NCBI GenBank assembly: GCA_010032545.1
Contig: RGPT01000004.1
Coordinates: forward strand, 1 to 47,677
Direction: 5' to 3'
Origin: Alphaproteobacteria bacterium
GTDB lineage: Bacteria > Pseudomonadota > Alphaproteobacteria > Reyranellales > Reyranellaceae
DNA length: 47,677 bases
The notes under the pieces were generated by a model that was not told the origin of the DNA, ran no database searches, and saw only the letters and a program-made list of their open reading frames with translations. Made by a program: the position numbers and the translations under genes. Within the stretch, counting starts at the first letter, position 1. Each line of letters begins with the position of its first letter. This document shows, piece after piece, positions 8,559 through 20,626 of this stretch.

Positions 8559-9487
8559 GTCCCGATACCGGCCCCCTCAGCACCGGCGCCGTTACGTCCG
8601 AGTTTCCCGCGCGCGCGCCGCAGCGGCTCAGGGTCTCGTTCGAATTCTCTCCGCCCAGGACCGAAGGCGCCGAGCGTACCTTATGGGAAACGGTGACCCG
8701 CCTGACGCCGCTTCGACCGACGTTCTTTTCCGTGACCTATGGCGCGGGCGGCTCGACGCGCCAGCGCACGCACGAGACCGTTGCAAGGCTCAAGTCCGAG
8801 ACCGGCATAGACGCCGCTGCTCACCTCACCTGTGTGGCCGCGACCCAAGGCGAGATCGACGACGTGGCGCGCGCCTACTGGGACGCCGGGATCCGCCACA
8901 TCGTGGCATTGCGAGGAGATCCGCCGTCCGGCATGGGCAGCAAGTACAGTCCCCACCCCGGAGGCTATGCCAACGCTGCCGCGCTGGTCGCTGGCCTGAA
9001 GAGAATCGGAGATTTCCAGATCAGTGTCGCCGGCTACCCCGAGAAACATCCCGACTCGCCCGACGCCAAGGCCGACCTCGACAACCTGAAGCGCAAGGTC
9101 GAAGCCGGCGCCGATCGCTGCATCACCCAGTTCTTTTTCGACGCCGAGGACTTCCTGCGCTTCCGCGACCGCGCGACCGCGGCCGGAATCCACGTGCCGA
9201 TCGTGCCCGGCGTGATGCCAGTGTCGAACTTCCAGGGCATCGCCAGGATGGCAGGCCTATGCGGCGCCAGGGTGCCGGCCTGGCTTGCCGAGCTCTTCGA
9301 CGGCCTCGACGACGACGCCGAGACGCGCCGCATGATCGCGGCAACGGTGGCGGGCGACCTTTGTCGCCGGCTGCACGCCGAAGGCGTCGACCAGTTCCAT
9401 TTCTACACGCTGAACCGCGCCGACCTCACCTTCGCGATCTGCCATCTGCTGGGCGTTCGCCCGCCGCGCAACGGAGCCCCGAAATGA
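8555..9487 (+). CDS. metF: Methylenetetrahydrofolate reductase
   Basis: SFEFSPPRTEGAERTLW, FFSVTYGAGGSTRQRT, ALRGDPP, FFFDAEDFLRFRDRA, VPGVMPV; ATGA overlap with upstream gene. Confidence 0.96.
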   Translation: MSPDTGPLSTGAVTSEFPARAPQRLRVSFEFSPPRTEGAERTLWETVTRLTPLRPTFFSVTYGAGGSTRQRTHETVARLKSETGIDAAAHLTCVAATQGEIDDVARAYWDAGIRHIVALRGDPPSGMGSKYSPHPGGYANAAALVAGLKRIGDFQISVAGYPEKHPDSPDAKADLDNLKRKVEAGADRCITQFFFDAEDFLRFRDRATAAGIHVPIVPGVMPVSNFQGIARMAGLCGARVPAWLAELFDGLDDDAETRRMIAATVAGDLCRRLHAEGVDQFHFYTLNRADLTFAICHLLGVRPPRNGAPK

Positions 9488-10539
9488 CCCACGCCGAGAA
9501 GGCCGACCTGCTGCGCGAGATCGGCGCCGAACGCATCCTCGTGAAGGACGGGCCCTACGGCTCGATGATCCAGAGCTATCGGCTCGACGAGGAGGGCTTC
9601 CGTGCCGGTCGCACCTTCAATCATGACCAGAAGGGCAACAACGATCTGCTCAACCTCACGCGGCCCGACGTCGTGGGAGAGATCTGCAATGCCTACATCG
9701 ATGCCGGCGCCGACATCCTGGCAACCAATACCTTCAATTCCAATGCGATCAGCCTTGCCGACTACGGCATCGCCGGCATGGCGCGCGAGATCAATATCGC
9801 CGCGGCCAGGTTGACCCGTGCCTGCGCCGATGCCGCTACGGCGCGCGATCCCGCCAAGCCGCGCTTCGTCGTGGGCGCGCTCGGCCCCACCAACAAGACC
9901 TTGTCAGTATCGCCCAACGTCAACGACCCCGGCTTCCGCGCCGTCAGCTTCGACGAGATGAAGGGCATCTACCGCGAGCAGATCGACGGACTTCTCGACG
10001 GCGGCGTCGACTTCATCCTGATCGAGACGGTATTCGACACGCTGAACGCCAAGGCCGCCCTCGTGGCGGCCGACGAGGCGGCCGAAGCAAGAGCCGAGGA
10101 ACTGCCGGTGATGGTGTCGATGACGCTGACCGACCTCGCCGGCCGCAACCTCTCGGGCCAGACGGTCGAGGCCTTCTGGCATTCGGTGCGGCATGCCAAG
10201 CCCCTCACCATGGGGCTCAACTGCAGCTTCGGCGCCACCGAACTGCATCCCTATGTGAATGCGCTCAACCCGCAGGTCGAGGGCATGCTCTGCGTCTATC
10301 CCAACGCCGGCCTGCCAAACGAACTCGGTGCCTACGACGAACCACCGGAAATGACGGCCAAGCTGGTCAAGGGCTGGGCCCAAAACGGCTGGCTGAACGT
10401 GGTCGGCGGCTGCTGCGGCACGACGCCTGGACACATCAAGGCAATCGCCGAGGCGGTGAAGGGCATCAAGCCGCGGCAATGGCATGCCCTGCCGCCGGCG
10501 CTGCGCCTGTCAGGCATGGAAGCGGCGAGTTTCTTCTGA
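9484..10539 (+). CDS. metH: Homocysteine S-methyltransferase domain protein (N-terminal half of a split MetH)
   Basis: [89 protein letters not shown]; ends before the pterin domain. Confidence 0.93.
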   Translation: MTHAEKADLLREIGAERILVKDGPYGSMIQSYRLDEEGFRAGRTFNHDQKGNNDLLNLTRPDVVGEICNAYIDAGADILATNTFNSNAISLADYGIAGMAREINIAAARLTRACADAATARDPAKPRFVVGALGPTNKTLSVSPNVNDPGFRAVSFDEMKGIYREQIDGLLDGGVDFILIETVFDTLNAKAALVAADEAAEARAEELPVMVSMTLTDLAGRNLSGQTVEAFWHSVRHAKPLTMGLNCSFGATELHPYVNALNPQVEGMLCVYPNAGLPNELGAYDEPPEMTAKLVKGWAQNGWLNVVGGCCGTTPGHIKAIAEAVKGIKPRQWHALPPALRLSGMEAASFF

Positions 10540-13190
10540 TGGTTGACGATCAGGCGACAGAGCAGACGACCGGTCCACGCGCGACCTTCATCAACATCGG
10601 CGAACGCACCAACGTCACGGGTTCGGCCCGCTTCAAGAAACTGATCCTCGAGGGCGACTATACCGCTGCCGTCGAAGTCGCGCGCCAGCAGGTCGACAGC
10701 GGCGCGCAGATCATCGACGTCAATATGGACGAGGGCCTGCTCGACGCCGAGCTGGCGATGGACACGTTCCTGAAGCTGATCGCCGTCGAGCCCGACATTG
10801 CCCGCGTGCCGATCATGATCGACAGCTCCAAGTGGAGCGTGATCGAGGCCGGCCTGAAATGCGTCGCCGGCAAGCCGATCGTGAACTCGATATCCATGAA
10901 GGAAGGCGTCGAGCCATTCATCGCCCAGGCCCGCAAAGTCCGCCGCTACGGTGCTGCCGTCGTCGTCATGGCATTCGACGAGAAGGGGCAGGCCGACACC
11001 CAGGCGCGCAAGGTCGAGATCTGCGTACGCGCCTACGATGTCCTCGTGAACCAGGTCGGCTTTCCGGCCGAGGACATCATCTTCGATCCCAACATTTTCG
11101 CAGTCGCCACCGGCATCGAGGAGCACAACAACTACGGCGTCGACTTCATCGAGGCCACGCGCGAGATCAAGAAGCGCTGCCCGCACGTCAAAATCTCGGG
11201 TGGCGTCTCCAACCTGTCCTTCGCCTTCCGCGGCAACGAGCCGGTACGCAAGGCGATGCACTCGGTGTTCCTCTACCACGCCATCCAGGCGGGGATGGAC
11301 ATGGGCATCGTCAACGCCGGACAACTCGAGGTCTACGACCAGATCCCGCAGGAACTGCGCGACGCCTGTGAAGACGTGATCCTGAATCGTCGTGCTGATT
11401 CGACGGACCGGCTGCTCGATCTTGCCCCCAAGTACAAGGGAACCGGCGAGGTGGCCGAGACCCAGGACGCCGAATGGCGAAGCTGGCCGGTCGAGAAGCG
11501 GCTGGAGCATGCGCTGGTGAAAGGCCTCGACCAGTTCGTCGTCGCCGACACCGAGGAGGCGCGCCAGGCGATCGCCCGGCCAATCGAGGTGATCGAGGGC
11601 CCGCTGATGGCGGGCATGAACGTGGTCGGCGATCTCTTCGGCTCGGGCAAGATGTTCCTGCCGCAGGTGGTGAAGAGCGCGCGCGTGATGAAGAAAGCCG
11701 TCGCACACCTGTTGCCCTTCATCGAGGCGCAGAAGACCGCAGGTTCGCGGCCCAAGGGCAAGATCGTGATGGCCACCGTCAAGGGCGACGTGCACGACAT
11801 CGGCAAGAACATTGTCGGCGTGGTCCTGCAGTGCAACAACTTCGAGGTCATCGACCTCGGCGTCATGGTGCCCTTCCAGGAAATTCTGAAGACGGCCAAC
11901 GACAACAAGGCGGATATCATCGGCCTCTCCGGCCTTATCACGCCCTCGCTCGACGAGATGGTGACCGTGGCCGAGGAGATGACCCGCCAGGGCTTCAACC
12001 TGCCGCTGCTGATCGGCGGTGCCACGACCTCGAAGGTCCACACCGCGCTCCGCATCGCGCCGCGCTACAAGGGCACGACCGTCCATGTGCTGGACGCCTC
12101 GCGCGCCGTTGGCGTCTGCTCGGCGCTGGTCTCGGAGTCGGGGTCGCAGGCCGCCGATTTCGCCACCAATGTCGCAGCCGAATACGAAGCGATCCGCATC
12201 GAGCGCGCCGGCGGCGCCAAGGAAAAAGTCGTGCCCCTCGAAGTGGCGCGCGCGAACGATTTCAAGATCGACTGGTCGGCCTACACACCGCCCAAGCCCG
12301 CCGTCACCGACACGCGCGTGTTCGCCGAATATCCATTGCATGAACTCGTCGAGCGCATCGACTGGACGCCGTTCTTTCGTGCCTGGGAGCTGGCCGGCAA
12401 CTATCCTGCCATCCTCGAGGACCCGGTGGTCGGCGACAGTGCGAAGAAGCTCTATGCCGATGCGCGCAAGATGCTGGATCGCATCGTGCGCGAGAAGTGG
12501 CTGACGGCAAAAGGCGTCGTCACTTTCTGGCCATGCCGCCGCGACGGCGACGACGTCGTGCTCTACAGCGACGACACCCGCACCAAGGAGATCTCGCGCC
12601 TCTACTTCCTGCGCCAGCAGATCGAGAAGCGGGCGCCGCGCGCCAACATGTGCCTGGCCGATTTCATCTCGCCCGAAGCAGACTGGATCGGCGGCTTTGC
12701 CGTCACGGCAGGCCACGGCATCGAGGAACACCTCGCCCGCTTCAAGGCGGATCACGACGACTATTCCGACATCCTGTTGAAGGCGCTGGCCGACCGCCTG
12801 GCCGAGGCCTTCGCCGAGCGCCTGCACGAGCGCGTGCGCAAGACCCTGTGGGGCTATGCCTCCGACGAGGCGCTCTCGAACGAGGAGCTGACCCGCGAAA
12901 AGTATCGCGGCATTCGTCCGGCGCCAGGCTACCCCGCCTGCCCCGACCACAGCCAGAAGCCCGAGCTGTTCCGTCTGCTCAACGCCGGCCAGAATGCCGG
13001 CATCACGTTGACCGAGAGCTTCGCCATGATGCCGACGTCGGCGGTGTCGGGCTACTACTTCGCCCATCCCGACGCCCAGTACTTCGGCGTCGCGCGCATA
13101 GGCCGCGATCAACTGGAGGACTATGCCAGGCGCCGCGGCGTCTCGATCGAGCAGGCGGAAAAGTGGCTGCGGCCAAACATTGGGTACTGA
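10539..13190 (+). CDS. metH: Methionine synthase pterin-binding, cobalamin-binding and reactivation domains (C-terminal part of a split MetH)
   Basis: [39 protein letters not shown] (DxHxxG), [14 protein letters not shown]-terminal [14 protein letters not shown]...[33 protein letters not shown]. Confidence 0.97.
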   Translation: MVDDQATEQTTGPRATFINIGERTNVTGSARFKKLILEGDYTAAVEVARQQVDSGAQIIDVNMDEGLLDAELAMDTFLKLIAVEPDIARVPIMIDSSKWSVIEAGLKCVAGKPIVNSISMKEGVEPFIAQARKVRRYGAAVVVMAFDEKGQADTQARKVEICVRAYDVLVNQVGFPAEDIIFDPNIFAVATGIEEHNNYGVDFIEATREIKKRCPHVKISGGVSNLSFAFRGNEPVRKAMHSVFLYHAIQAGMDMGIVNAGQLEVYDQIPQELRDACEDVILNRRADSTDRLLDLAPKYKGTGEVAETQDAEWRSWPVEKRLEHALVKGLDQFVVADTEEARQAIARPIEVIEGPLMAGMNVVGDLFGSGKMFLPQVVKSARVMKKAVAHLLPFIEAQKTAGSRPKGKIVMATVKGDVHDIGKNIVGVVLQCNNFEVIDLGVMVPFQEILKTANDNKADIIGLSGLITPSLDEMVTVAEEMTRQGFNLPLLIGGATTSKVHTALRIAPRYKGTTVHVLDASRAVGVCSALVSESGSQAADFATNVAAEYEAIRIERAGGAKEKVVPLEVARANDFKIDWSAYTPPKPAVTDTRVFAEYPLHELVERIDWTPFFRAWELAGNYPAILEDPVVGDSAKKLYADARKMLDRIVREKWLTAKGVVTFWPCRRDGDDVVLYSDDTRTKEISRLYFLRQQIEKRAPRANMCLADFISPEADWIGGFAVTAGHGIEEHLARFKADHDDYSDILLKALADRLAEAFAERLHERVRKTLWGYASDEALSNEELTREKYRGIRPAPGYPACPDHSQKPELFRLLNAGQNAGITLTESFAMMPTSAVSGYYFAHPDAQYFGVARIGRDQLEDYARRRGVSIEQAEKWLRPNIGY

Positions 13191-13920
13191 TCCGCTCCTG
13201 ATCTACGCCCTCGTCCTCGTCGTCGGCTTCATAGCCGGGACGGTCAGCGGAGTCGTCGGCACTGGCGCCACCATCATCCTGCTGCCGATCCTGGTCCTGG
13301 CATTCGGCCCGCGCGAAGCCGTGCCGATCATGGCTGTCGTCGCCCTGATGTCGAATTTCGCCAAGATCACTTCGTGGTGGAAGGAAATCGACTGGCGCGC
13401 CTGCGCGGCCTATGCGTTGGGCGGCATCCCGGCCGCCGCGGTGGGTGCGCGAACCCTGCTGATCCTGCCGGAGAAGGCCGTCGAAGTCGCGCTCGGCCTT
13501 TTCTTCCTCGCGATGATCCCCGGCCGCCACTGGCTGGTCGCGCGGAACTTCAAGTTCGGCTTCTGGCACCTTGCCATCGCCGGCGCCGTCATCGGCTTCC
13601 TGACCGGCATCGTGGTCTCGACCGGTCCGCTCAGCGTGCCGGCTTTCGCCGCCTATGGCCTGATCAAGGGCGCCTTCATCGCCACCGAGGCGGCGGGATC
13701 GCTCGCCCTCTACATCAGCAAAGCCATGACTTTCCGCGAGTTCGGAGCGCTTCCAACAGACATCGTCCTGAAGGGGCTGATGTCCGGCTCGGCCGTCATG
13801 GCTGGCACCTACACAGCGCGCCTGATTGTCGAACGGCTGAGCATCGCGACTTTTCAGCGCTTGCTGGATATCGTCATGTTGCTGGCTGGCTTTACGATGC
13901 TGTGGGCGGCTATACGTTAG
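13180..13920 (+). CDS. TauE/SafE family membrane protein (sulfite exporter-like)
   Basis: [60 protein letters not shown]; likely TTG start. Confidence 0.85.
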   Translation: MGTDPLLIYALVLVVGFIAGTVSGVVGTGATIILLPILVLAFGPREAVPIMAVVALMSNFAKITSWWKEIDWRACAAYALGGIPAAAVGARTLLILPEKAVEVALGLFFLAMIPGRHWLVARNFKFGFWHLAIAGAVIGFLTGIVVSTGPLSVPAFAAYGLIKGAFIATEAAGSLALYISKAMTFREFGALPTDIVLKGLMSGSAVMAGTYTARLIVERLSIATFQRLLDIVMLLAGFTMLWAAIR

Positions 13921-13956
13921 CCGACGCGTCAATGTGGCTTTCAAGTGGAGGGCGCT

Positions 13957-14484
13957 ATGAAAAGGTTTGGTTCGATCGCCGCGGCCGCGGTCGCGGCAGC
14001 GACGCTGGGCGCCTGCCAGCAGCAGACCGCCCAGCAGCTCAACACCGCCAATGCCAATTCCCAGGTCTATGTCGGTGCGCTCACCTGCAACGTCAGCGGC
14101 AGCACCGGCTACATCTTCGGATCCACCAAGGACCTTAGCTGCATCTACCTGACCAAGGACGGTGTCGCACAGGCCTACGATGGCAAGATCCGCAAGTTCG
14201 GAATCGACATCGGCTACACCAAGGCCGCGCACCTCGTTTGGCATGTCTACCAACTCGGCGGCCTGATCGGGGACGCTACCAGCCCCAACCCCAGGCTGCT
14301 GGCGGGCAACTACGGTGGCGAACAGGCTTCTGTCGCCGTGAGCTCGAGCGCCGGCGGCAACTGGCTCTATGGCGGCAGCAACAACCAGATCGTCCTGCAG
14401 GCCACCCAACTCCAGGACAGCGGCGATGCCGGCTACAACCTGGCGTACGGCATCGCCGAAATGGGGCTAACCCTCAAGAATTAA
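13957..14484 (+). CDS. DUF992-like small lipoprotein (tandem copy 1)
   Basis: Lipobox LGAC; QQLNTANANSQVYVGALTCNVSGSTGYIFGSTKDLSCIYL...IDIGYTKAAHLVWHVY...AGNYGGEQASVAV. Confidence 0.75.
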   Translation: MKRFGSIAAAAVAAATLGACQQQTAQQLNTANANSQVYVGALTCNVSGSTGYIFGSTKDLSCIYLTKDGVAQAYDGKIRKFGIDIGYTKAAHLVWHVYQLGGLIGDATSPNPRLLAGNYGGEQASVAVSSSAGGNWLYGGSNNQIVLQATQLQDSGDAGYNLAYGIAEMGLTLKN

Positions 14485-14514
14485 CGCAACGTTCTCCGTC
14501 GTAGGGAGTCTTCA

Positions 14515-15024
14515 ATGAACAAGTGTCTTTCAACCGCAACGGCGGTCGCGCTGGCGTTGACTGCCGGCGCCTGCATGCAGCAGTCGACCCCTCAGCAGCT
14601 CAACACCGCCAACGCCAATTCCCGAATCTATATCGGATCCTTAACCTGCAACATCGCCGGTGGGACGGGTTATGTTCTGGGCTCTAGCAAGAGCATGGAC
14701 TGCGTCCTGCTCGGCAAGGACGGCGTGTCGGTCGCCCAATACAGCGGCACGATCAACAAGGTCGGTGTCGACATCGGCTACACCAAGGCCATGCACACGA
14801 TCTGGCGCGTCTACTCGCTGGGCTCCGATCGTGCGCCCAACCAGATCGGCGGCACCTATGTCGGCGAGCAGGGCACCGTCGCGGCCGGCGGCCAGGCGGG
14901 CGGCAACTGGATCTATGGCGGACCCAACGCCGAGATCGGCATGGTCGCCTCGGGTATCGTGAAAGACGCGGGCTACAACCTCGCGATGGGCATCGCGGAA
15001 ATGACGATCAAACTCAAACCGTAG
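14515..15024 (+). CDS. DUF992-like small lipoprotein (tandem copy 2)
   Basis: Lipobox AGAC; QQLNTANANSRIYIGSLTCNIAGGTGYVLGSSKSMDCVLL...VDIGYTKAMHTIWRVY...GTYVGEQGTVAAGG; clear paralog of 13957..14484. Confidence 0.75.
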   Translation: MNKCLSTATAVALALTAGACMQQSTPQQLNTANANSRIYIGSLTCNIAGGTGYVLGSSKSMDCVLLGKDGVSVAQYSGTINKVGVDIGYTKAMHTIWRVYSLGSDRAPNQIGGTYVGEQGTVAAGGQAGGNWIYGGPNAEIGMVASGIVKDAGYNLAMGIAEMTIKLKP

Positions 15025-15889
15025 GTGCCACCCGATCCGTCGCCGCCTGCAACGCGCAGCCGGCGACGGTGATGCGGTGCATCAGGCGGCGCTCGCCGTG
15101 GTAGTCGTTGGCGGCATAGTGCCAGGTGGCGCGGTTGTCCCAGAAGGCGATCGAACCCTCACGCCAACGGAAGCGGCACGTGAACTCGGGTCGCGCGGCG
15201 TGACGGTAGAGGTATTCCAGCAGCGGCCGGCTGTCGTCGGCCGACCAGCCCTCGAAGCGCAGCGTGAAGGCCGGGTTGACGTAGAGAGCCTGGCGGCCGC
15301 TCAACGGATGGCGGATCACCACCGGATGCAGGACGTCGGCGCCGACCTTGTCCTGGTTTTCGTAGCGGGCCGCTCCCTCGGGATTCTGGTCGTTGACGCC
15401 GCCCTTGCCGAAGATGTGCGCCGATCCGTGGACTGCGCGCAGGCCTTCGAGCGTGCGCTGCAGGCCGGGCGACAGCGTCTCGAACGCACGATACATGTTG
15501 GCAAACAATGTATCGCCGCCCTCCTCCGGCAGCTCGCGGGCCAGCAGGATCGAGCCCATGGCCGGCTCCGGGTCGTAGCTGTGGTCGGTGTGCCAGCCGC
15601 CGCCGATGTTGGTCTTCTGCTCGGGCTCCTTGCGGACCTCGGCGATCTCCGGGTAGCCGGGCACGGCCTTGAAGAAGCGGTTGACGTCGATCGGGGCCCA
15701 GCGCCGCGCGAACGCAATGTGCTGCTCGGGCGTGAGCTTCTGGTCTCGGAAGAAGATGACGCCGTGTTCGGTGAAGGCACGCTGGACCTCGTCCCACTGG
15801 CGATTGGTCATCGTAGCGACGTCGATGCCGAGAACCTCGGCGCCACACCCGCCCGTCAGCTTGCGGACCTGAACCGCTTCGTACCCCAT
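15014..15889 (-). CDS. TauD/TfdA family Fe(II)/2-oxoglutarate dioxygenase
   Basis: GVIFFRDQKLTPEQHIAFARRW, GGGWHTDHSY (HxD), GSIAFWDNRATWHYAANDYHGERRLMHRITVAG. Confidence 0.93.
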   Translation of the reverse strand: MGYEAVQVRKLTGGCGAEVLGIDVATMTNRQWDEVQRAFTEHGVIFFRDQKLTPEQHIAFARRWAPIDVNRFFKAVPGYPEIAEVRKEPEQKTNIGGGWHTDHSYDPEPAMGSILLARELPEEGGDTLFANMYRAFETLSPGLQRTLEGLRAVHGSAHIFGKGGVNDQNPEGAARYENQDKVGADVLHPVVIRHPLSGRQALYVNPAFTLRFEGWSADDSRPLLEYLYRHAARPEFTCRFRWREGSIAFWDNRATWHYAANDYHGERRLMHRITVAGCALQAATDRVAPTV

Positions 15890-15911
15890 GTCTTTTCCTC
15901 CTGCCCGAAGT

Positions 15912-16871
15912 CTAGCGCGCCTCGACACCGAGCAACAACAGCGCAGCCGACAACGTGAACACGCTGGCCGCCGTCGAGATGACGACGGCATTGGTCGCCC
16001 GCGCAACGCCGATGCCGTACATCTGCGCCACCAGATAGACGTTGGCGCCGGCCGGCAGGGCCGCATTGAGTGTCGCCACCATGAGCCACAGCGGGTCGAG
16101 CGGGAAGACATAGCGGCCGAAAGTCCATACCAGCACAGGCAGAAGCGCCAGCTTGAACACTGTCGCCAAGGCAGCCGACTGCCAATGTCCCTTGAGGCCG
16201 ACATGGGCCAGCGATGCGCCGACCATGATCAGGCCGCAGGGCGGTGCCGCGGCTGCCAGCGCCTGAAGGATACGGTCGATCACGGCGGGCGTGGCGAGAC
16301 CGGGGATGAGCCTTGTGAGTTCACCCCACGCAAGTCCGGCGAATATGGCCGGGATTACGGGGTGCTTGACCATCGAAAGCGCGGCACCGCCGAGCTTCGC
16401 CGCCAGCCGGTCGCGGCCACCGGCCTTGGCGTCGACCTCCATCAGGAAGGACGAGAAGGTCAGCAAAATCAGGGAATGTACGCTGATAATCATCAGCAGC
16501 GGCACCAATCCCTTCTCGCCGAAGGCGAAGGTAATGAAGGGAATGCCGATGCCCACGCCGTTGGAGAAGACGCCGCTCAGCGCCAGCATGGCGCGGTCGC
16601 CCAGACCCAGACCCTGCAGGCGTCCGAGCCCCATCAGAGCGGCATAAAGCAGGAGTACGGCGCCGAAGAAGGCCAGCAGGATATCGAGGTCGAGCGTGGC
16701 CAGCTCGACCTTGGCCATCGAGCGAAACAGCAACGCCGGGAACAGCGCGTAGAAGGTGACGGCGGTGAAACCACGCAGACCTTCGGCGCTCAGCAGCCGG
16801 GTGCGGCCGATCAACCAGCCAATCAGCACCATGCCGAACACCGGCACGATGATGTGGACGATCGCGCTCAT
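15912..16871 (-). CDS. AEC (auxin efflux carrier) family transporter
   Basis: ~10 hydrophobic segments; HIIVPVFGMVLIGWLIGRTRLLS, FSNGVGIGIPFITFAFGEKG, ALPAGANVYLVAQMYG. Confidence 0.88.
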   Translation of the reverse strand: MSAIVHIIVPVFGMVLIGWLIGRTRLLSAEGLRGFTAVTFYALFPALLFRSMAKVELATLDLDILLAFFGAVLLLYAALMGLGRLQGLGLGDRAMLALSGVFSNGVGIGIPFITFAFGEKGLVPLLMIISVHSLILLTFSSFLMEVDAKAGGRDRLAAKLGGAALSMVKHPVIPAIFAGLAWGELTRLIPGLATPAVIDRILQALAAAAPPCGLIMVGASLAHVGLKGHWQSAALATVFKLALLPVLVWTFGRYVFPLDPLWLMVATLNAALPAGANVYLVAQMYGIGVARATNAVVISTAASVFTLSAALLLLGVEAR

Positions 16872-16894
16872 AGGCGGCTCTCCACCTCGTCGTT

Positions 16895-16921
16895 CCTCTC
16901 CGCCACTAGGTGGCGGAGAGG
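16895..16921. repeat. Perfect 12-bp inverted repeat with 3-nt loop (terminator-like or REP-like hairpin)
   Basis: CCTCTCCGCCAC-TAG-GTGGCGGAGAGG between two minus-strand genes; no U-tract follows on either strand. Confidence 0.5.
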
Positions 16922-16934
16922 GTCGCAGACTGCA

Positions 16935-18077
16935 CTATGCCGCCATCGCGAGGTTGCTGTAGCGCGTCAGGTGGTGCTGCTGGTTGCCGAACATCAGGTC
17001 GATCATGGTCAACCGCTTGAAGTAGTGGCTGACCGAGAGCTCGTCGGTGACGCCCATGCCGCCGTGCATCTGCACCGCGCTCTGGCCGCAGAATTTGCCA
17101 GACTTGCCGATCTGCACCTTGGCGCCGGAGGCCGCCTTGGCACGCACAACGGGGTCCTTGTCGTCGATTTTGAGCGAGGCCATCAGGGTCATCGAACGGG
17201 CTTCCTGGGCGTTGGTGAAGCAGTCGACCATGCGATGCTGCAGCACCTGGAACTTGCCGATCGGCACGCCGAACTGCTTGCGGGTCTTGATGTATTCGAG
17301 CGTCGCGGCGTTGATCGCATCCATGCAGCCGGTGGCCTCGGCACAAAGCGCCACGATGGCGCGGTCGACGCCGTCTTCGACGACACCAAAGCCTTCATCG
17401 ACCTTGCCCAGCACCGCGTCGGCGCCGACCGAGACCTTGTCGAAGGTGAGCTCGGAGGCGCGCAGCGAATCCTGGGTCGGATAGTCGCGGCGTGAAAGGC
17501 CCTTGGCCTTGCCGTCGACAATGAACAAGGTGAGGCCCTTGGACTCGCGCGCGCTGCCGGCGGTGCGCGCAAGCACGATGATCTGGTCGGCGGAAGCGGC
17601 GTTGTAGACCACACCCTTCTGGCCCGACAGCGACCAGCCGGCGCCTTCCTTGGTGGCCTTGAGCGAAACGTCTGCCAGGTTGTAGCGTGACTGGCGCTCC
17701 AGCCAGGCCAGCGCAAACTGCTTCTTGCCTTCGATCATTGGCGCCAGCAGCGCTTCCTTCTGGGCCGCCGTGCCCGCGCGGGCGATCATGCCGCCGCCCA
17801 GCACCACTGTCGGCAGAAACGGCTCCAGCACGAGGCCTTTGCCGAACTGCTCCATCACGATCATGGTCTCGATCGGGCCGCCACCGTAGCCGCCGTCCTC
17901 TTCCGAAAGCGACATGCCGAGCCAACCCAGCTCGGCGAACTGCGCCCAGTTCTCGGGCAGCCATCCACGGTCGGTCGCGGCGATCTTGCGGCGGGCATCG
18001 AACGCATACTTGTCGCGCACGAAACGCTCAGCCTGCTCCTGAAGCTGCTTCTGTTCGTCGGAAAGGGACAGATCCAT
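16935..18077 (-). CDS. Acyl-CoA dehydrogenase
   Basis: MDLSLSDEQKQLQEQAERFVRDKY, GWLGMSLSEEDGGYGGGPIE, VQMHGGMGVTDELSVSHYFKRL. Confidence 0.93.
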   Translation of the reverse strand: MDLSLSDEQKQLQEQAERFVRDKYAFDARRKIAATDRGWLPENWAQFAELGWLGMSLSEEDGGYGGGPIETMIVMEQFGKGLVLEPFLPTVVLGGGMIARAGTAAQKEALLAPMIEGKKQFALAWLERQSRYNLADVSLKATKEGAGWSLSGQKGVVYNAASADQIIVLARTAGSARESKGLTLFIVDGKAKGLSRRDYPTQDSLRASELTFDKVSVGADAVLGKVDEGFGVVEDGVDRAIVALCAEATGCMDAINAATLEYIKTRKQFGVPIGKFQVLQHRMVDCFTNAQEARSMTLMASLKIDDKDPVVRAKAASGAKVQIGKSGKFCGQSAVQMHGGMGVTDELSVSHYFKRLTMIDLMFGNQQHHLTRYSNLAMAA

Positions 18078-18116
18078 GATTCTCCTCCGGAATTCTTTGT
18101 TGCCTTATAGCCCCCG

Positions 18117-19280
18117 TCAGAGGCCAAGCACCATCTTGGACACGATATTCTTCTGAATCTCGGTGCTGCCGCCGTAGATGCTGGTCTTGCGCATGTTGAA
18201 ATAGCGCGGTGCCGCGGGCGGCGCATGGTCGGGACCGACCGGCGTCTCGTTGCTATCGTGGAACAGCATGCCGGGCTGGTAGGGGGCCGCGTATTCGCCC
18301 ACCGCCTCCATGGCAAGTTCGGCGATGCGTTGCTGGATCTCGGAGCCGCGGACCTTCAGCGTCGAGACCTCCGGTCCGGGCGCACCGCCCAGGGCCATGG
18401 CCGACAGCGCGCGCAACTCGCTCATTTCCAGCGCCTGCACCTGCAAATCGACGTCGGCGATCTTCTCGGCCATCGACGGATCGTCGCTGATCGAACGCAG
18501 CATCGAGACACCACGCTTGGACGATGGCACTTCGGCGATCCCGAGCCGTTCGTTTGCGAGCAGGAACTTGGCGCAGGTCCAGCCGTCGTTCTCCTTGCCG
18601 ACCAGGTTGGCAACCGGGACCTTCACGTTGTCGAGGAACACGTCGTTCACGGCATGGGCGCCGTCGAGCATGATGATCGGCCGAACGGTGACACCCGGCG
18701 TCTTCATGTCGATGAGCAGGAAGGAAATGCCTTCCTGCGGCTTGGCCTCGGTATTGGTCCGCACCAGGCAGAAGATCCAATCGCCCCAGTGGGCGTAGGA
18801 GGTCCAGGTCTTCTGGCCGTTCACGACATAGTGGTCGCCGTCACGCTCGGCCTTGGTGCGCAGGTTGGCGAGGTCGGATCCGGCGCCCGGCTCGCTGTAG
18901 CCCTGGCACCACGATACGGTCGATTCGCGGATGCCCGGCAGGAAGCGCGCCTTCTGCTCGTCGTTGCCGAAGGTGTAGATAACCGGCCCGACCATCTTCG
19001 GCCCGAACGGCAGGATGCGCGGCGCGCCCTCCTCCGCCAGCACGTTCTCGAACAGAAAACGCCGGGTCACGTCCCAGCCCGGCCCGCCGAACTTCTTCGG
19101 CCATGTGTAGGTGAGCCAGCCCTTCTTCCCCAACGCCTGCTGCCAGACCATGTGGTCGTCGCGGTCGTAGTGCTTGCCCGACAAGGTCTTCTCCCTGGTC
19201 GCCGGCGACAGGTTCGCTCGCGCAAAGGCGCGGATCTCGTCGGCAAACGCCTTGTGTTCGGGCTTGAGGGCGAGGTCCAT
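18117..19280 (-). CDS. Acyl-CoA dehydrogenase
   Basis: MDLALKPEHKAFADEIRAFARANL, CQGYSEPGAGSDLANLRTKAERDGDHYVVNGQKTWTSYAHWGDWIFCLVRT, YGGSTEIQKNIVSKMVLGL. Confidence 0.95.
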   Translation of the reverse strand: MDLALKPEHKAFADEIRAFARANLSPATREKTLSGKHYDRDDHMVWQQALGKKGWLTYTWPKKFGGPGWDVTRRFLFENVLAEEGAPRILPFGPKMVGPVIYTFGNDEQKARFLPGIRESTVSWCQGYSEPGAGSDLANLRTKAERDGDHYVVNGQKTWTSYAHWGDWIFCLVRTNTEAKPQEGISFLLIDMKTPGVTVRPIIMLDGAHAVNDVFLDNVKVPVANLVGKENDGWTCAKFLLANERLGIAEVPSSKRGVSMLRSISDDPSMAEKIADVDLQVQALEMSELRALSAMALGGAPGPEVSTLKVRGSEIQQRIAELAMEAVGEYAAPYQPGMLFHDSNETPVGPDHAPPAAPRYFNMRKTSIYGGSTEIQKNIVSKMVLGL

Positions 19281-19281
19281 C

Positions 19282-20478
<1,197 letters not shown>

Positions 20479-20626
20479 GCGTCACTCCCGGGCCGGGTTT
20501 TCGATTTGGCCGGAGTTTAGCCGCGAGCCCGTTCCGGACAAGCGCCCCGCAACCGTCACGCGGCTGGAGGCGCCGCGAAGCGGAACGAGTTTACGTAGAA
20601 AATCGGCTTCGTAAACCAACCGCGGT

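Noticed and set aside
10332-13112. 926-aa antisense ORF opposite metH
   Set aside because: High-GC shadow ORF; the opposite strand encodes unmistakable MetH domains and the antisense translation has no recognisable family.
15888-17495. 535-aa plus-strand ORF
   Set aside because: Antisense to the AEC transporter and acyl-CoA dehydrogenase genes; Gln/His/Arg-rich composition typical of a shadow frame.
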